Source of the DNA: Stutzerimonas stutzeri
GTDB lineage: Bacteria > Pseudomonadota > Gammaproteobacteria > Pseudomonadales > Pseudomonadaceae
DNA length: 64,000 nucleotides
Direction of reading: 5' to 3'
Assembly: GCF_015291885.1 (NCBI RefSeq)
Contig: NZ_CP036186.1
Coordinates: forward strand, 1,443,001-1,507,000
Shown in pieces: positions 56,085 to 64,000 of this stretch. Position numbers and translations under genes: made by a program. A model generated the notes under the pieces. The model made no database searches. It was not told where the DNA came from and saw only the letters and a list, made by a program, of their open reading frames with translations. The number at the start of each line of letters is the position of its first letter. Positions within the stretch are counted from its first letter, which is position 1.

Positions 56085-56897
56085 TCAGGCGCCGCTGAAC
56101 AGAACCAGCAGTACGACACCGAGAATCACTCGGTAGATCACGAACGGCAGCATGCCGACGCGTTCCAACAGTTTCAGAAAAATGTGGATGCACAGGTAGG
56201 CGCTTACTGCCGACAGCACCACACCCAACCCCATTGCCGTCCAGTCTACGGCTGCGCCACCTTCTATGAGATCGAGTGTGCTCAGCGCGCTGGCGAGCAC
56301 GATGATCGGAATCGACAGCAGAAAGGAAAAGCGCGCGGCACCCGAGCGCGAAAGCCCCAACAGCAAGCCGGCAGTCATGGTTACGCCCGAGCGGGACGTG
56401 CCAGGGATCAATGCCAGCGCCTGGGCGCAGCCGATCAGCAGAATGTCCTTCCAGGTCAGGCTGTGCTCATCGCGCGGTTGCGCAGTGCGCCGGCCGACCA
56501 CGTCCGACCACCACAGCAGCAAACCGAAGCCGATGGTCGCCCAGGCGATCACCAGTGGTGAGCGCAGCTGTACTTCGATGAAGTCCTTGAACAGCAGGCC
56601 GGCGATACCGGCGGGGATCGTTCCAAGAATCACCGCCCAGGCCAGCCGGCTGTCGCCCACTCGCTGACGGCGCGACACGGACGCGAACCAGTCGCGGGTC
56701 ATGCCGAACACTTCCTGGCGGAAGTACCAAACCACAGCGACCAGAGTGCCTAGGTGTACGGCGACGTCGAATGCCAGTCCCTGGTCTTCCCACCCTGCGA
56801 GGTGCGGGAAAAGAATCAGATGGGCCGAGCTCGATACCGGCAAGAACTCGGTAAGCCCCTGCACGATGGCCAGGACGATGATCTGAATTAAGTCCAT
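56085..56897 (-). CDS. uppP: UppP (BacA), undecaprenyl-diphosphatase
   Basis: 270-aa integral membrane phosphatase recycling undecaprenyl pyrophosphate for peptidoglycan and O-antigen synthesis; overproduction gives bacitracin resistance. Active-site motifs are GLTEFLPVSSSAHLIL (Glu-rich) and ALIPGTSRSGVTMTAGLLLG. About eight helices. AGGAAAC precedes its ATG. Monocistronic. Confidence 0.95.
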   Translation of the reverse strand: MDLIQIIVLAIVQGLTEFLPVSSSAHLILFPHLAGWEDQGLAFDVAVHLGTLVAVVWYFRQEVFGMTRDWFASVSRRQRVGDSRLAWAVILGTIPAGIAGLLFKDFIEVQLRSPLVIAWATIGFGLLLWWSDVVGRRTAQPRDEHSLTWKDILLIGCAQALALIPGTSRSGVTMTAGLLLGLSRSGAARFSFLLSIPIIVLASALSTLDLIEGGAAVDWTAMGLGVVLSAVSAYLCIHIFLKLLERVGMLPFVIYRVILGVVLLVLFSGA

Positions 56898-57139
56898 TGC
56901 TTGTTTCCTGCGATGTCTTTTGATGCACGCGCTTTGCCGAGCGTGGAGTGCGTTGAGCGATAGGTTTGCGCGAGGTGAAACCTCGGGGCCTCATTCAGAG
57001 GCGCTTTAGGACGGATCGTTCCGGTTGATCGGGCAATTTGCTGGGTTGATCACTGATGACATTGTGACATTAGGCTGCGCGCCAGCGACAGCGCGGGGCT
57101 CTTCAGTGCTATTCATGGCTGTAAGCCGCGGCCCAGCGC

Positions 57140-57145
57140 TAGAAT
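57140..57145 (+). promoter_or_regulatory. Possible -10 box of glxR-hyi
   Basis: TAGAAT 29 bases before the glxR ATG, with GAGGAG (57162-57167) as ribosome-binding site. No convincing -35 in front, which would suit an activated promoter. Confidence 0.35.
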
Positions 57146-57173
57146 CGCAACACCGTTCACCGAGGAGCTGTCC

Positions 57174-58061
57174 ATGACCGATCTGCCAACTCTTGCCTTC
57201 GCCGGTATCGGCCTGATGGGGCTGCCGATGTGCCGCCGCCTCCTGGCAGCAGGGTATCGCTTGGTGGTGTGGAATCGCTCGCCCGAGAAGTGCCAGCCGC
57301 TGGTTGAGCAGGGTGCCAAAGCGGTTGCAACGCCCGCCGAGCTCTGCGCTGAGGCGGACATTGTGCTGCTATGCCTGGCCGATACTGCCGCCGTGCGTGC
57401 GGTGCTTTTTGGCAAGGGCGGAATTGCCGAAGGTGGTAAAGCCGGCAAGCTCTTGGTCGATCACTCCAGCCTGGAGCCGACGGCAACACGCGACATGGCC
57501 GCCGAGCTGGAATTTCGCAGCGGCATGCGCTGGGTCGATGCCCCGGTATCCGGCGGTACTCCGGGTGCGGAGGCGGGCAGTCTGGTAATCATGGCTGGCG
57601 GTCGAGTCGAGGATGTCGAGCGGGTGCGTCCGATGCTGATGAACCTGGGACAGCGCGTTACCCACATGGGAGACGTTGGCGCTGGGCAGGTAACCAAGGT
57701 CTGCAATCAGATGATCGTGGCCTGCAATGCGCTGGTGATCGCTGAAGTGGTCGCGCTTGCCGAGCGTGCCGGTGTTGATGCCGGCCTGCTGGCGCCGGCA
57801 TTGGCCGGCGGGTTCGCCGATTCCAAGCCACTGCAGATCCTCGCCCCGCAGATGGCGGCGAGCGAATTCGAGCCGGTGAAGTGGCATGTGCGGACGCTGC
57901 TAAAGGATCTGGACACCGCCGTGAAGCTGTCCCGCGAGCAGGGTTCGGCCACGCCTTTGAGCGGTCTTGCCGCGCAACTGATGCGATTGCATGGCAGCCA
58001 GGGCAACCTGGAGTGCGATCCTGCCACGCTGGTGCAGATGTACCGGGAGGGCGACCAATGA
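57174..58061 (+). CDS. glxR: GlxR/GarR-type 2-hydroxy-3-oxopropionate (tartronate semialdehyde) reductase
   Basis: 295-aa beta-hydroxyacid dehydrogenase. NAD(P) fold GIGLMGLPMCRRLLAAGY; substrate motif VDAPVSGGTPGAEAGSL; catalytic Lys in GQVTKVCNQMI; C-terminal KDLDTAVKLSREQG. It reduces tartronate semialdehyde to glycerate in glyoxylate assimilation. 3-Hydroxyisobutyrate dehydrogenase is the alternative within the family, but the adjoining hydroxypyruvate isomerase gene (ATGA overlap) favours GlxR. Confidence 0.87.
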   Translation: MTDLPTLAFAGIGLMGLPMCRRLLAAGYRLVVWNRSPEKCQPLVEQGAKAVATPAELCAEADIVLLCLADTAAVRAVLFGKGGIAEGGKAGKLLVDHSSLEPTATRDMAAELEFRSGMRWVDAPVSGGTPGAEAGSLVIMAGGRVEDVERVRPMLMNLGQRVTHMGDVGAGQVTKVCNQMIVACNALVIAEVVALAERAGVDAGLLAPALAGGFADSKPLQILAPQMAASEFEPVKWHVRTLLKDLDTAVKLSREQGSATPLSGLAAQLMRLHGSQGNLECDPATLVQMYREGDQ

Positions 58062-58840
58062 GGATCGCTGCCAATCTGTCGCTGCTGTTCACTGAGCTTC
58101 CGCTTGCCGAACGAATTCTCGCCGCGCGCACGGCTGGCTTCGATGGTGTGGAAATTCAGTTTCCCTACGAGCTGCCGGCCATTCGCCTGAAAGAACTGCT
58201 GGAGCGGGCGGGCGTGCCACTCGTGTTGATCAACCTGCCAGCCGGCGATCTGCTGCAGGGCGGGCCTGGGCTGGCCGCGGTACCCGAGCGTCAGGAGGCG
58301 TTCGACATCGCGTTGCAGGAGGCCCTGACCTACGCGCTGATGGCCCGCCCGGCGAGCGTCAACGTACTGCCAGGACGGCTGGCCGAGGGCGTTGAGCGCG
58401 AGCTGGCGCTGGCAACCCTCGAACGTAATCTTTGGAAAACTGCCGATGCCTTCGACATGCTCGGCATTCGCGTGCTCTGCGAAGCGATCAACCCGCTGGA
58501 TATGCCGGGCTTTCTGATCAACACCGCGGAAGACCTCAGGGCGCTGCTGGAGCGGGTCGAGCACCCCAACTGCTTGGCGCAACTGGATTTCTATCATATG
58601 GCCCGTCAGCAGTTGGATCTGCCGGGCTGCATTGCGCAGCTGGGTGATCGAATCGGCCATGTGCAGTTCGCCGATTGCCCAGGCCGCGGCGCGCCTGGCA
58701 CGGGTTGTGTGGACTTCGCCGCTGCGCTGCACGCCTTGCAGGCCAGCGGCTACCAGGGCTGGCTGAGTGCCGAGTACAAGCCGGGTGAGCAGGGCTCCGG
58801 CGCCAGTCTTGGCTGGCTGGCCGAGTGGCGCGATCGCTGA
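58058..58840 (+). CDS. hyi: Hydroxypyruvate isomerase (Hyi)
   Basis: 260-aa TIM-barrel enzyme interconverting hydroxypyruvate and tartronate semialdehyde. Features: IAANLSLLFTELPL start, GFDGVEIQFPYE, the catalytic Glu in VLCEAINPLDMPGF, and WLSAEYKPG near the end with the second Glu. Start overlaps the glxR stop by ATGA, so both are made together. Glyoxylate carboligase (gcl), usually the next gene in pseudomonads, is absent here; an MFS gene follows instead. Confidence 0.88.
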   Translation: MRIAANLSLLFTELPLAERILAARTAGFDGVEIQFPYELPAIRLKELLERAGVPLVLINLPAGDLLQGGPGLAAVPERQEAFDIALQEALTYALMARPASVNVLPGRLAEGVERELALATLERNLWKTADAFDMLGIRVLCEAINPLDMPGFLINTAEDLRALLERVEHPNCLAQLDFYHMARQQLDLPGCIAQLGDRIGHVQFADCPGRGAPGTGCVDFAAALHALQASGYQGWLSAEYKPGEQGSGASLGWLAEWRDR

Positions 58841-58962
58841 GCCATCGCGCGGCATAAGCGAGGTTGATGTTCGGAGACAGGAACTGGCGCAGACTCTAGA
58901 GTCAGTCTCGAGTCCCGGCTGGTCTGCGGCCGGCAATATAAGAACAATTCGAGACCGACGTC

Positions 58963-60309
58963 ATGCAGCCTTCCACCCAAGCATCCAACGCCTGGCGCGT
59001 GCTGTTTCTGCTGTTCCTGGCGAACCTGTTCAACTTCTTCGATCGCACCATTCCGGCGATCATCGCCGAGCCGATCCGGTTGGAGTGGAATCTCAATGAC
59101 TTCCAGCTCGGCTTGATCGGCACCGCATTCACCATCGTCTATGCCATTGCCGGCTTGCCGTTGGGGCGCATGGCTGACCTCGGCTCGCGGCGCAAGATCA
59201 TGGGCTGGGGGCTCACCGCCTGGAGTGGCCTCACGGCTGTGAATGGGCTGGCCTGGAACTTCTGGAGCTTCCTGCTGGTGCGCATGGGCATCGGCATCGG
59301 TGAGGCAAGCTATGCGCCGGCAGCCAACTCGCTGATCGGTGATCTGTTCCCGGCACACAAACGCTCTCGGGCGATGGGTATTTTCATGCTGGGGCTGCCG
59401 CTGGGGTTGCTACTGGCGTTCTTCACCATTGGCTCGATGGTCGAGGCGTTCGGCAGCTGGCGTGCACCCTTCTTCATCGCCGCGGTACCCGGGCTGGTGC
59501 TGGCGCTGTTCATCTTCATGATCAAGGAGCCATCGCGCGGCGCCGCCGAGACCGTCAAGGTTTCGCAGGAGCCGGTGAAGCAGCCGATGCGCAAGGTGTT
59601 GTCGATTCGCACCTTTTGGTGGCTGGTGATGGCCGGGCTGGCGTTCAACTTCGCAACCTATGCCTGCAACGCGTTCATGGTGCCGCTGCTGATGCGTTAC
59701 CACGGCATGCCGCTGGTAGAAGCCTCGGTCGCCACTGGCGTCATCGTCGGCCTGACTGGCCTGGTCGGGCTGACGCTGGGCGGTTGGGTCGCCGACCGAA
59801 TTCATCAGCGCTTCGCTCGCGGTCGCTTGATTTTCGCCGCTGTGAGTATGCTGATCGCCACCATCGCGACCGGCTACGCGCTACTGGCCGGGCGTATCGA
59901 GGCCGGCGTGTTCGTCGCGGTATTCAGCATCGGCTGGTTGTTCTCGTACAACTTCTACACCTGCGTCTATACCGCGATCCAGGATGTGGTCGAGCCGCGC
60001 CTGCGGGCCACCGCTATGGCGCTGTTCTTCGCCGGCCTTTACCTGCTCGGCGGCGGCATGGGGACGGTCGTGGTAGGCCTGCTCTCGGATCACTTTGCCG
60101 AAGCCGCGATGCTTGCCGCCGGTGCTAGCGAAATGGCCGAGGCATTCCGAGCCGAAGGATTGCACGGGGCGATGTACCTGATCCCGGGCTCGCTGCTGTT
60201 GACCATGGTGTTCCTGTTCATGGCATCGCGGACCTTCTGCGCCGATGCCAAGCGCATGACTGCGGGGATGGCTGCAGATGCGCCCGGAGCGGAAGCAGTA
60301 CCTGCCTGA
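58963..60309 (+). CDS. MFS transporter (spinster/ACS-like)
   Basis: 448-aa transporter with 12 predicted helices. N-terminal NLFNFFDRTIPAIIAEPIR and the loop 2-3 motif GRMADLGSRRKIMGWGLTAWSG are of the spinster-like/phthalate-permease type (ACS family), many of which carry carboxylates. Lies 120 bp behind hyi, so transport of a glyoxylate-pathway substrate is possible but not shown. Strong terminator follows. Confidence 0.85.
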   Translation: MQPSTQASNAWRVLFLLFLANLFNFFDRTIPAIIAEPIRLEWNLNDFQLGLIGTAFTIVYAIAGLPLGRMADLGSRRKIMGWGLTAWSGLTAVNGLAWNFWSFLLVRMGIGIGEASYAPAANSLIGDLFPAHKRSRAMGIFMLGLPLGLLLAFFTIGSMVEAFGSWRAPFFIAAVPGLVLALFIFMIKEPSRGAAETVKVSQEPVKQPMRKVLSIRTFWWLVMAGLAFNFATYACNAFMVPLLMRYHGMPLVEASVATGVIVGLTGLVGLTLGGWVADRIHQRFARGRLIFAAVSMLIATIATGYALLAGRIEAGVFVAVFSIGWLFSYNFYTCVYTAIQDVVEPRLRATAMALFFAGLYLLGGGMGTVVVGLLSDHFAEAAMLAAGASEMAEAFRAEGLHGAMYLIPGSLLLTMVFLFMASRTFCADAKRMTAGMAADAPGAEAVPA

Positions 60310-60333
60310 CACGGCGTTGCGTTATGGGGTTTG

Positions 60334-60366
60334 TGCCCGGACCAGCAATGGCCGGGCATTTTTTTA
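60334..60366 (+). terminator. Rho-independent terminator of the MFS gene
   Basis: TGCCCGG (60334-60340) and CCGGGCA (60352-60358) followed by TTTTTTT (60359-60365). Confidence 0.85.
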
Positions 60367-60469
60367 CGTCTGCAAAATCCATCGGCCTAGTGGTCGACGA
60401 TAGACCTGCATCCACGGGCAGCCTCCTTTACACTGCGCGGCCGTTTTTTCCGTAGCCGTGGAATCCGCC

Positions 60470-61735
60470 ATGCTCAACGCCTTACCTGCCCGCGCCTGCG
60501 GCATCGACTTCGGCACTTCCAACTCCACGGTTGGCTGGTGGCGGCCTGACGTCGATCCGCTGATTGCTCTCGAAGGCGAGCAACCGACCTTGCCTTCGGT
60601 GGTGTTCTTCAATCTCGAAGAGCGCCGTCCTGTCTACGGCCGGCTGGCGCTGAACGAATATCTGGAGGGTTACGAAGGCCGCCTGATGCGGTCGCTCAAG
60701 AGCTTGCTCGGCTCCAAGTTGCTGAAAAGCGAAACCACGGTGCTCGGCAGTTCCATGCCATTCAAGGAAATCCTCGGCCTGTTCCTCGGCACCCTCAAGC
60801 AGCGCGCCGAAACGGCTGCGGGCCGGCCATTCGAGGAGGTCGTGCTGGGGCGCCCTGTGTTTTTTGTCGATGACGACCCGCAGGCCGATCGAGAAGCGGC
60901 GGACACCCTGGCCGCAGCGGCGCGCAAGATCGGTTTCCGCGATGTGTCTTTCCAATACGAACCGATCGCCGCGGCCTTCGATTACGAGTCGCGTATCGAG
61001 CGCGAAGAGCGCGTGTTGATCGTCGATATCGGTGGCGGTACGTCGGACTTCTCGCTGGTGCGGCTCTCGCCGGAGCGGCGGGCTGTCGCTGATCGTCAGG
61101 CGGACATTCTGGCCACGGGTGGCGTGCATATCGGCGGCACCGATTTCGACAAGCAGCTCAGCCTGCACGGCGTGATGCCGCTGTTCGGCTATGGCAGTCG
61201 GATGAAAAGCGATGCGCCGATGCCCACCAGCACCCACCTGAACCTGGCCACGTGGCACACCATCAATGCGGTTTACGCACCCGCGTCGCAACGCGCGTTG
61301 CGGAGCATGCGCTACGACATCGTCGACCCCACTGGTATCGATCGTCTGTTCCGCCTGATCGACCAGCGCGCCGGACACTGGCTGGCGATGCAAGTCGAGC
61401 AGAGCAAGATCGAGCTGACGGAGCAGCAATATTTCGCCATCGATTTCGAACGTATCGAACCGGCGCTACGGGTCGAGCTGACCCGTCAGGGATTCGAAAG
61501 CGCCATCGCGCCATTGCTCGACCGCATCGGCGGCAGTATTGGCCAGCTGCTGGCGGATGCCGGGGTGCGCCATGATGAGGTCGATACGGTGTTCTTCACT
61601 GGCGGCTCGAGTGCCATTCCGGCGCTGCGCGAGAGCGTCGCCGGTCTGCTGCCGCGGGCACGCCACGTGGAGGGCAATCGCTTCGGCAGCATCGGTAGCG
61701 GGTTGGCCATCGAGGCGCGCAAGCGCTACGGTTGA
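60470..61735 (+). CDS. yegD: YegD-like Hsp70-family ATPase (no substrate-binding domain)
   Basis: 421-aa actin-fold ATPase. Phosphate 1 GIDFGTSNSTVGWW, phosphate 2 VLIVDIGGGTSDFSLV, adenosine motif FFTGGSSAIPALRESV. The length stops after the nucleotide-binding domain, with no Hsp70 peptide-binding part, which is normal for YegD. Function unknown; no J-protein or nucleotide exchange factor is adjacent. Start ATG 60470; a GTG at 60458 is possible. Confidence 0.9.
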   Translation: MLNALPARACGIDFGTSNSTVGWWRPDVDPLIALEGEQPTLPSVVFFNLEERRPVYGRLALNEYLEGYEGRLMRSLKSLLGSKLLKSETTVLGSSMPFKEILGLFLGTLKQRAETAAGRPFEEVVLGRPVFFVDDDPQADREAADTLAAAARKIGFRDVSFQYEPIAAAFDYESRIEREERVLIVDIGGGTSDFSLVRLSPERRAVADRQADILATGGVHIGGTDFDKQLSLHGVMPLFGYGSRMKSDAPMPTSTHLNLATWHTINAVYAPASQRALRSMRYDIVDPTGIDRLFRLIDQRAGHWLAMQVEQSKIELTEQQYFAIDFERIEPALRVELTRQGFESAIAPLLDRIGGSIGQLLADAGVRHDEVDTVFFTGGSSAIPALRESVAGLLPRARHVEGNRFGSIGSGLAIEARKRYG

Positions 61736-61852
61736 GGCGGGAGATCTCGACGGCGCTGACACAAATCTTCACATTGCCGGGTCAACGCCCGGCTCGGTGC
61801 GCGGGTCTCAACACAGGTGCTCCTGCGGAGCGTCTCATTGAGGAAAACGCTA

Positions 61853-62761
61853 ATGGCCTATCGAATACGCCCTGCGCGCAACGCTGCCAAAGAGGTACGC
61901 AAAGCCGCGCTGGGACGCATCAACAAGGCGATCCAGGCGCTTTGCGTTGCGCCAGCCGAGCGCGCCGAGGGCGTTCACCAGGCGCGCAAGCGTTTCAAGG
62001 AGCTGCGCGCGCTGCTGCGGCTCGTGCGTGAACCCTTGGGCACGCGCTTCAAGGTCGACAATCGCCGCCTGCGGGACGCCGGGCGACGCCTGGCAGAGTC
62101 GCGCGATGCCGCAGCCATGCTGGAAAGCTGGGACGCCTTGGCGCGCACCGATCAGCCGTTGTTTGTCAGCGATCCATTTCGCCAGATCCGTCTGCAGTTG
62201 CAGCAGCGCGCCGCACCGGATGGCGAGGCGCACACCGGCTTCGATGTCGAGGTGACGCAGGTGCTTGGCGAACTGCGCTCGCTGACTCAGGACGTGAAAC
62301 ATTGGCAATTGCCCGGCAAGGGCTTCGGGTTGCTCGCCGACGGATTTCGGCGGACTTACACCGATGGTGTGCGGGATCTCGCTCGGGCTCAGAAGGAAGA
62401 CTCGGACGAGCTGCTCCACGAGTGGCGCAAGCGTGTGAAGGATCATTGGTACCACTGTCAGCTGCTGTCTCCGTGCTGGCCGGATGCGCTGGAAAGCCGA
62501 GCCGAGCAACTCAAACAGGTAGCTGACGCCCTGGGTGATGACCATGACCTGGCGATGATGACGCAATTGATGCAGCGCGAGCCCGACCTGTTTGGCGCGC
62601 CAGAAACGCGGGACCTGTTGCAACGCTGTATCGAGCAACGTCGCGCTCAGTTGCAGCAGCGCGCATTGCACCTTGGCAGCCGGCTGTATGCCGAGCCGCC
62701 TAAAGCGCTGGCGGCCCGTGTGGGTGCGTACTGGCGAATCGCCCGCAAAGAGCAGGCTTAG
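61853..62761 (+). CDS. CHAD-domain protein
   Basis: 302-aa helical protein with two CHAD four-helix repeats. Regularly spaced histidines and basic residues (VHQARKRFKELRALLRLVRE at the start; LHEWRKRVKDHWYHCQL in the second half; LGDDHDLAMM) are the family hallmark. CHAD proteins bind polyphosphate through this basic surface; the HxxRxxxKxxR pattern is seen here. GAGGA precedes ATG 61853. It lacks the CYTH (adenylate cyclase/ triphosphatase) domain sometimes fused to it. Confidence 0.9.
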   Translation: MAYRIRPARNAAKEVRKAALGRINKAIQALCVAPAERAEGVHQARKRFKELRALLRLVREPLGTRFKVDNRRLRDAGRRLAESRDAAAMLESWDALARTDQPLFVSDPFRQIRLQLQQRAAPDGEAHTGFDVEVTQVLGELRSLTQDVKHWQLPGKGFGLLADGFRRTYTDGVRDLARAQKEDSDELLHEWRKRVKDHWYHCQLLSPCWPDALESRAEQLKQVADALGDDHDLAMMTQLMQREPDLFGAPETRDLLQRCIEQRRAQLQQRALHLGSRLYAEPPKALAARVGAYWRIARKEQA

Positions 62762-62790
62762 TCGCCCGACGCCTCGACTTGCTCACAGTC

Positions 62791-62820
62791 CCTGAAGGTG
62801 GGTTTCAACCCGCCTTCAGG
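62791..62820. terminator. Strong hairpin between convergent CHAD and rapA genes
   Basis: CCTGAAGGTGGGTT and AACCCGCCTTCAGG form a 14-bp stem (one G-T pair) around TC. No T-run on either side; likely shared mRNA 3' structure. Confidence 0.5.
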
Positions 62821-62844
62821 ACACCAGGGCGCGGCGGTACCGAC

Positions 62845-63999
62845 TCAACCGGCGGCCAACACCCGGATTGCCTCCAACCGCAGTGCAGCCTTGTCCAGCG
62901 CTGCCAGGCCGTCTTCACGCTGCTGGCGCAAGGCTTCGATCTCGCTGTCGCGCACGCTCGGATTGACCGCTTGCAAGGCCACCAGCCGGGCGAGCTCTTC
63001 ATCCAGACCTGCTCTGAGCTTGCGCTGCGCCTCGGCGACGCGCTCGGTGTGGCGCGGCGCGATCTTGGCTTCGGCGGCCACGATCTGCGTCGCCAGTACG
63101 TCGCGCTGAGCTTGGACGAACTTGTTGGCACTGGCCCGCGGTACGCTTTCCAGCTGATCGTTCAGGGTGTCGAACGCCACCTTCGATGCCAGATCGTTGC
63201 CATTGCCGTCAAGCAGGCAACGCAGCGCCAACGGCGGCAGGAAGCGACTCAGCTGCAGTGCGCGAGGCGCAACCACTTCACTGACAAACAGTAACTCCAG
63301 CAGGACGGTGCCCGGCTTGAGGGCCTTGTTCTTGATCAGCGCCACGGCGGTGTTGCCCATGGAGCCGGACAACACGAGGTCCATACCCCCTTGCACCATG
63401 GGATGTTCCCAGGTGAGAAATTGCATGTCTTCACGAACCAGCGCCTGCTCGCGGTCGTAGGTGATGGTTACAGCTTCGTCATCACCCAGCGGGAAGCTGG
63501 CATCCAGCATCTTTTCGCTCGGGCGCAGCACCAGAGCGTTTTCCGAGTGATCCTCGCTGTCGATGCCAAATGCGTCGAACAGCTGCTCCATGTAGATAGG
63601 GAGGGCGAACTGGTCATCCTGTTCCTCGATGGCTTCGACCAGGGCTTTACCTTGCTCGCCGCCACCGGAATTGAGTTCCAGCAGGCGGTCACGGCCGCTG
63701 TGCAACTCGGCTTCCAGGCGCTCACGCTCAGCGCGGGCTTCGTCGATCAGCAGTTGATAGGCCTCGTCGTCGCCTTCTTCCAGCTGCGACAGTAAACGTG
63801 GACCGAACCGATGCTGCAGTGCGTTACCGGTCGGGCAGGTATTGAGGAAGGCATTCAGCGCCTGGTGATACCACTGGAACAGGCGTTCCTGCGGGCTGGT
63901 TTCCAGATAGGGCACGTGCAGCTGGATGATGTGTTGCTGACCGATACGGTCGAGGCGGCCGATGCGCTGCTCCAGCAGATCCGGGTGTGCCGGCAGGTC
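62845..63999 (-). CDS. rapA: RapA, RNA polymerase-associated ATPase (C-terminal part; cut by window edge)
   Basis: C-terminal 384 aa of a Swi2/Snf2-type enzyme that recycles RNA polymerase after transcription. The edge sequence [21 protein letters not shown] is helicase motif VI with the Arg residues for ATP hydrolysis; then [18 protein letters not shown] and the RapA_C region ([35 protein letters not shown]). The N-terminal helicase lobe lies beyond 64000. No internal stop or frameshift. Confidence 0.95.
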   Translation of the reverse strand, partial: DLPAHPDLLEQRIGRLDRIGQQHIIQLHVPYLETSPQERLFQWYHQALNAFLNTCPTGNALQHRFGPRLLSQLEEGDDEAYQLLIDEARAERERLEAELHSGRDRLLELNSGGGEQGKALVEAIEEQDDQFALPIYMEQLFDAFGIDSEDHSENALVLRPSEKMLDASFPLGDDEAVTITYDREQALVREDMQFLTWEHPMVQGGMDLVLSGSMGNTAVALIKNKALKPGTVLLELLFVSEVVAPRALQLSRFLPPLALRCLLDGNGNDLASKVAFDTLNDQLESVPRASANKFVQAQRDVLATQIVAAEAKIAPRHTERVAEAQRKLRAGLDEELARLVALQAVNPSVRDSEIEALRQQREDGLAALDKAALRLEAIRVLAAG

Positions 64000-64000
64000 G

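Noticed and set aside
60470..61735. Truncated DnaK
   Set aside because: Absence of the peptide-binding domain is normal for YegD; motifs and length fit that family, so it is not a broken gene.

Overview
The window is bacterial chromosome from a high-GC gammaproteobacterium, most likely a Pseudomonas of the stutzeri group (Stutzerimonas). Three things point there. The block rlmN-pilW-rodZ-ispG-hisS-yfgM-bamB-der is the standard Pseudomonas order. The neighbourhoods guaB-guaA-multicopper oxidase-tadA, tyrB-uvrB-gltX-tRNA(Ala/Glu)x2 and livKHMGF-DUF2288 are Pseudomonas-like. A NosA/OprC-type copper receptor is present. The genus call is inference from gene order and protein character, not from a database search.

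Layout. 1-8.3 kb: plus-strand housekeeping run (tRNA/rRNA methylation, type IV pilus, cell shape, isoprenoids, HisRS, outer-membrane assembly, ribosome GTPase). 8.3-17.5 kb: cysE, a methionine-salvage-type aminotransferase with a nitrilase-family amidase, then mostly minus-strand accessory genes (APC permease with an exported methyltransferase, endonuclease I with two small membrane proteins, a DMT exporter, an alcohol dehydrogenase). 17.8-27 kb: leuA, a copper-uptake pair (DUF2946 protein and OprC-like receptor), an MscS-type channel, an isochorismatase-fold hydrolase, an M23 peptidase and xseA. 27-36 kb: guaBA, multicopper oxidase, tadA, an FbpC-like ATPase with argF, grxD, VanZ-like protein. 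36-45 kb: tRNA-Asn beside a 150-bp tandem duplication, tyrB, uvrB, gltX, four tRNAs, thioesterase, dinB. 45-52 kb: small envelope and zinc-ribbon proteins, dienelactone-hydrolase-like protein, the complete branched-chain amino acid ABC operon. 52-57 kb: a PhnCDE-type oxyanion/phosphonate ABC operon and uppP. 57-64 kb: glyoxylate-pathway pair (glxR-hyi) with an MFS transporter, yegD-like Hsp70, CHAD protein and the C-terminal part of rapA.

Most of the window is core genome with tight operons (many 4-base ATGA overlaps). I see no CRISPR array, prophage, insertion sequence, toxin-antitoxin pair or defence island, and no convincing undescribed multi-gene system. The most unusual points are these: a duplicated tRNA-Asn 3' end that looks like an att-site scar or a collapsed tRNA repeat; two intergenic elements of about 110-120 bp bounded by inverted repeats; a methyltransferase with an export signal; a CysE lacking the tail that docks into CysK; a PhnCDE-type transporter without any phosphonate catabolic gene; and several small uncharacterised proteins with metal-binding or strongly charged sequences.
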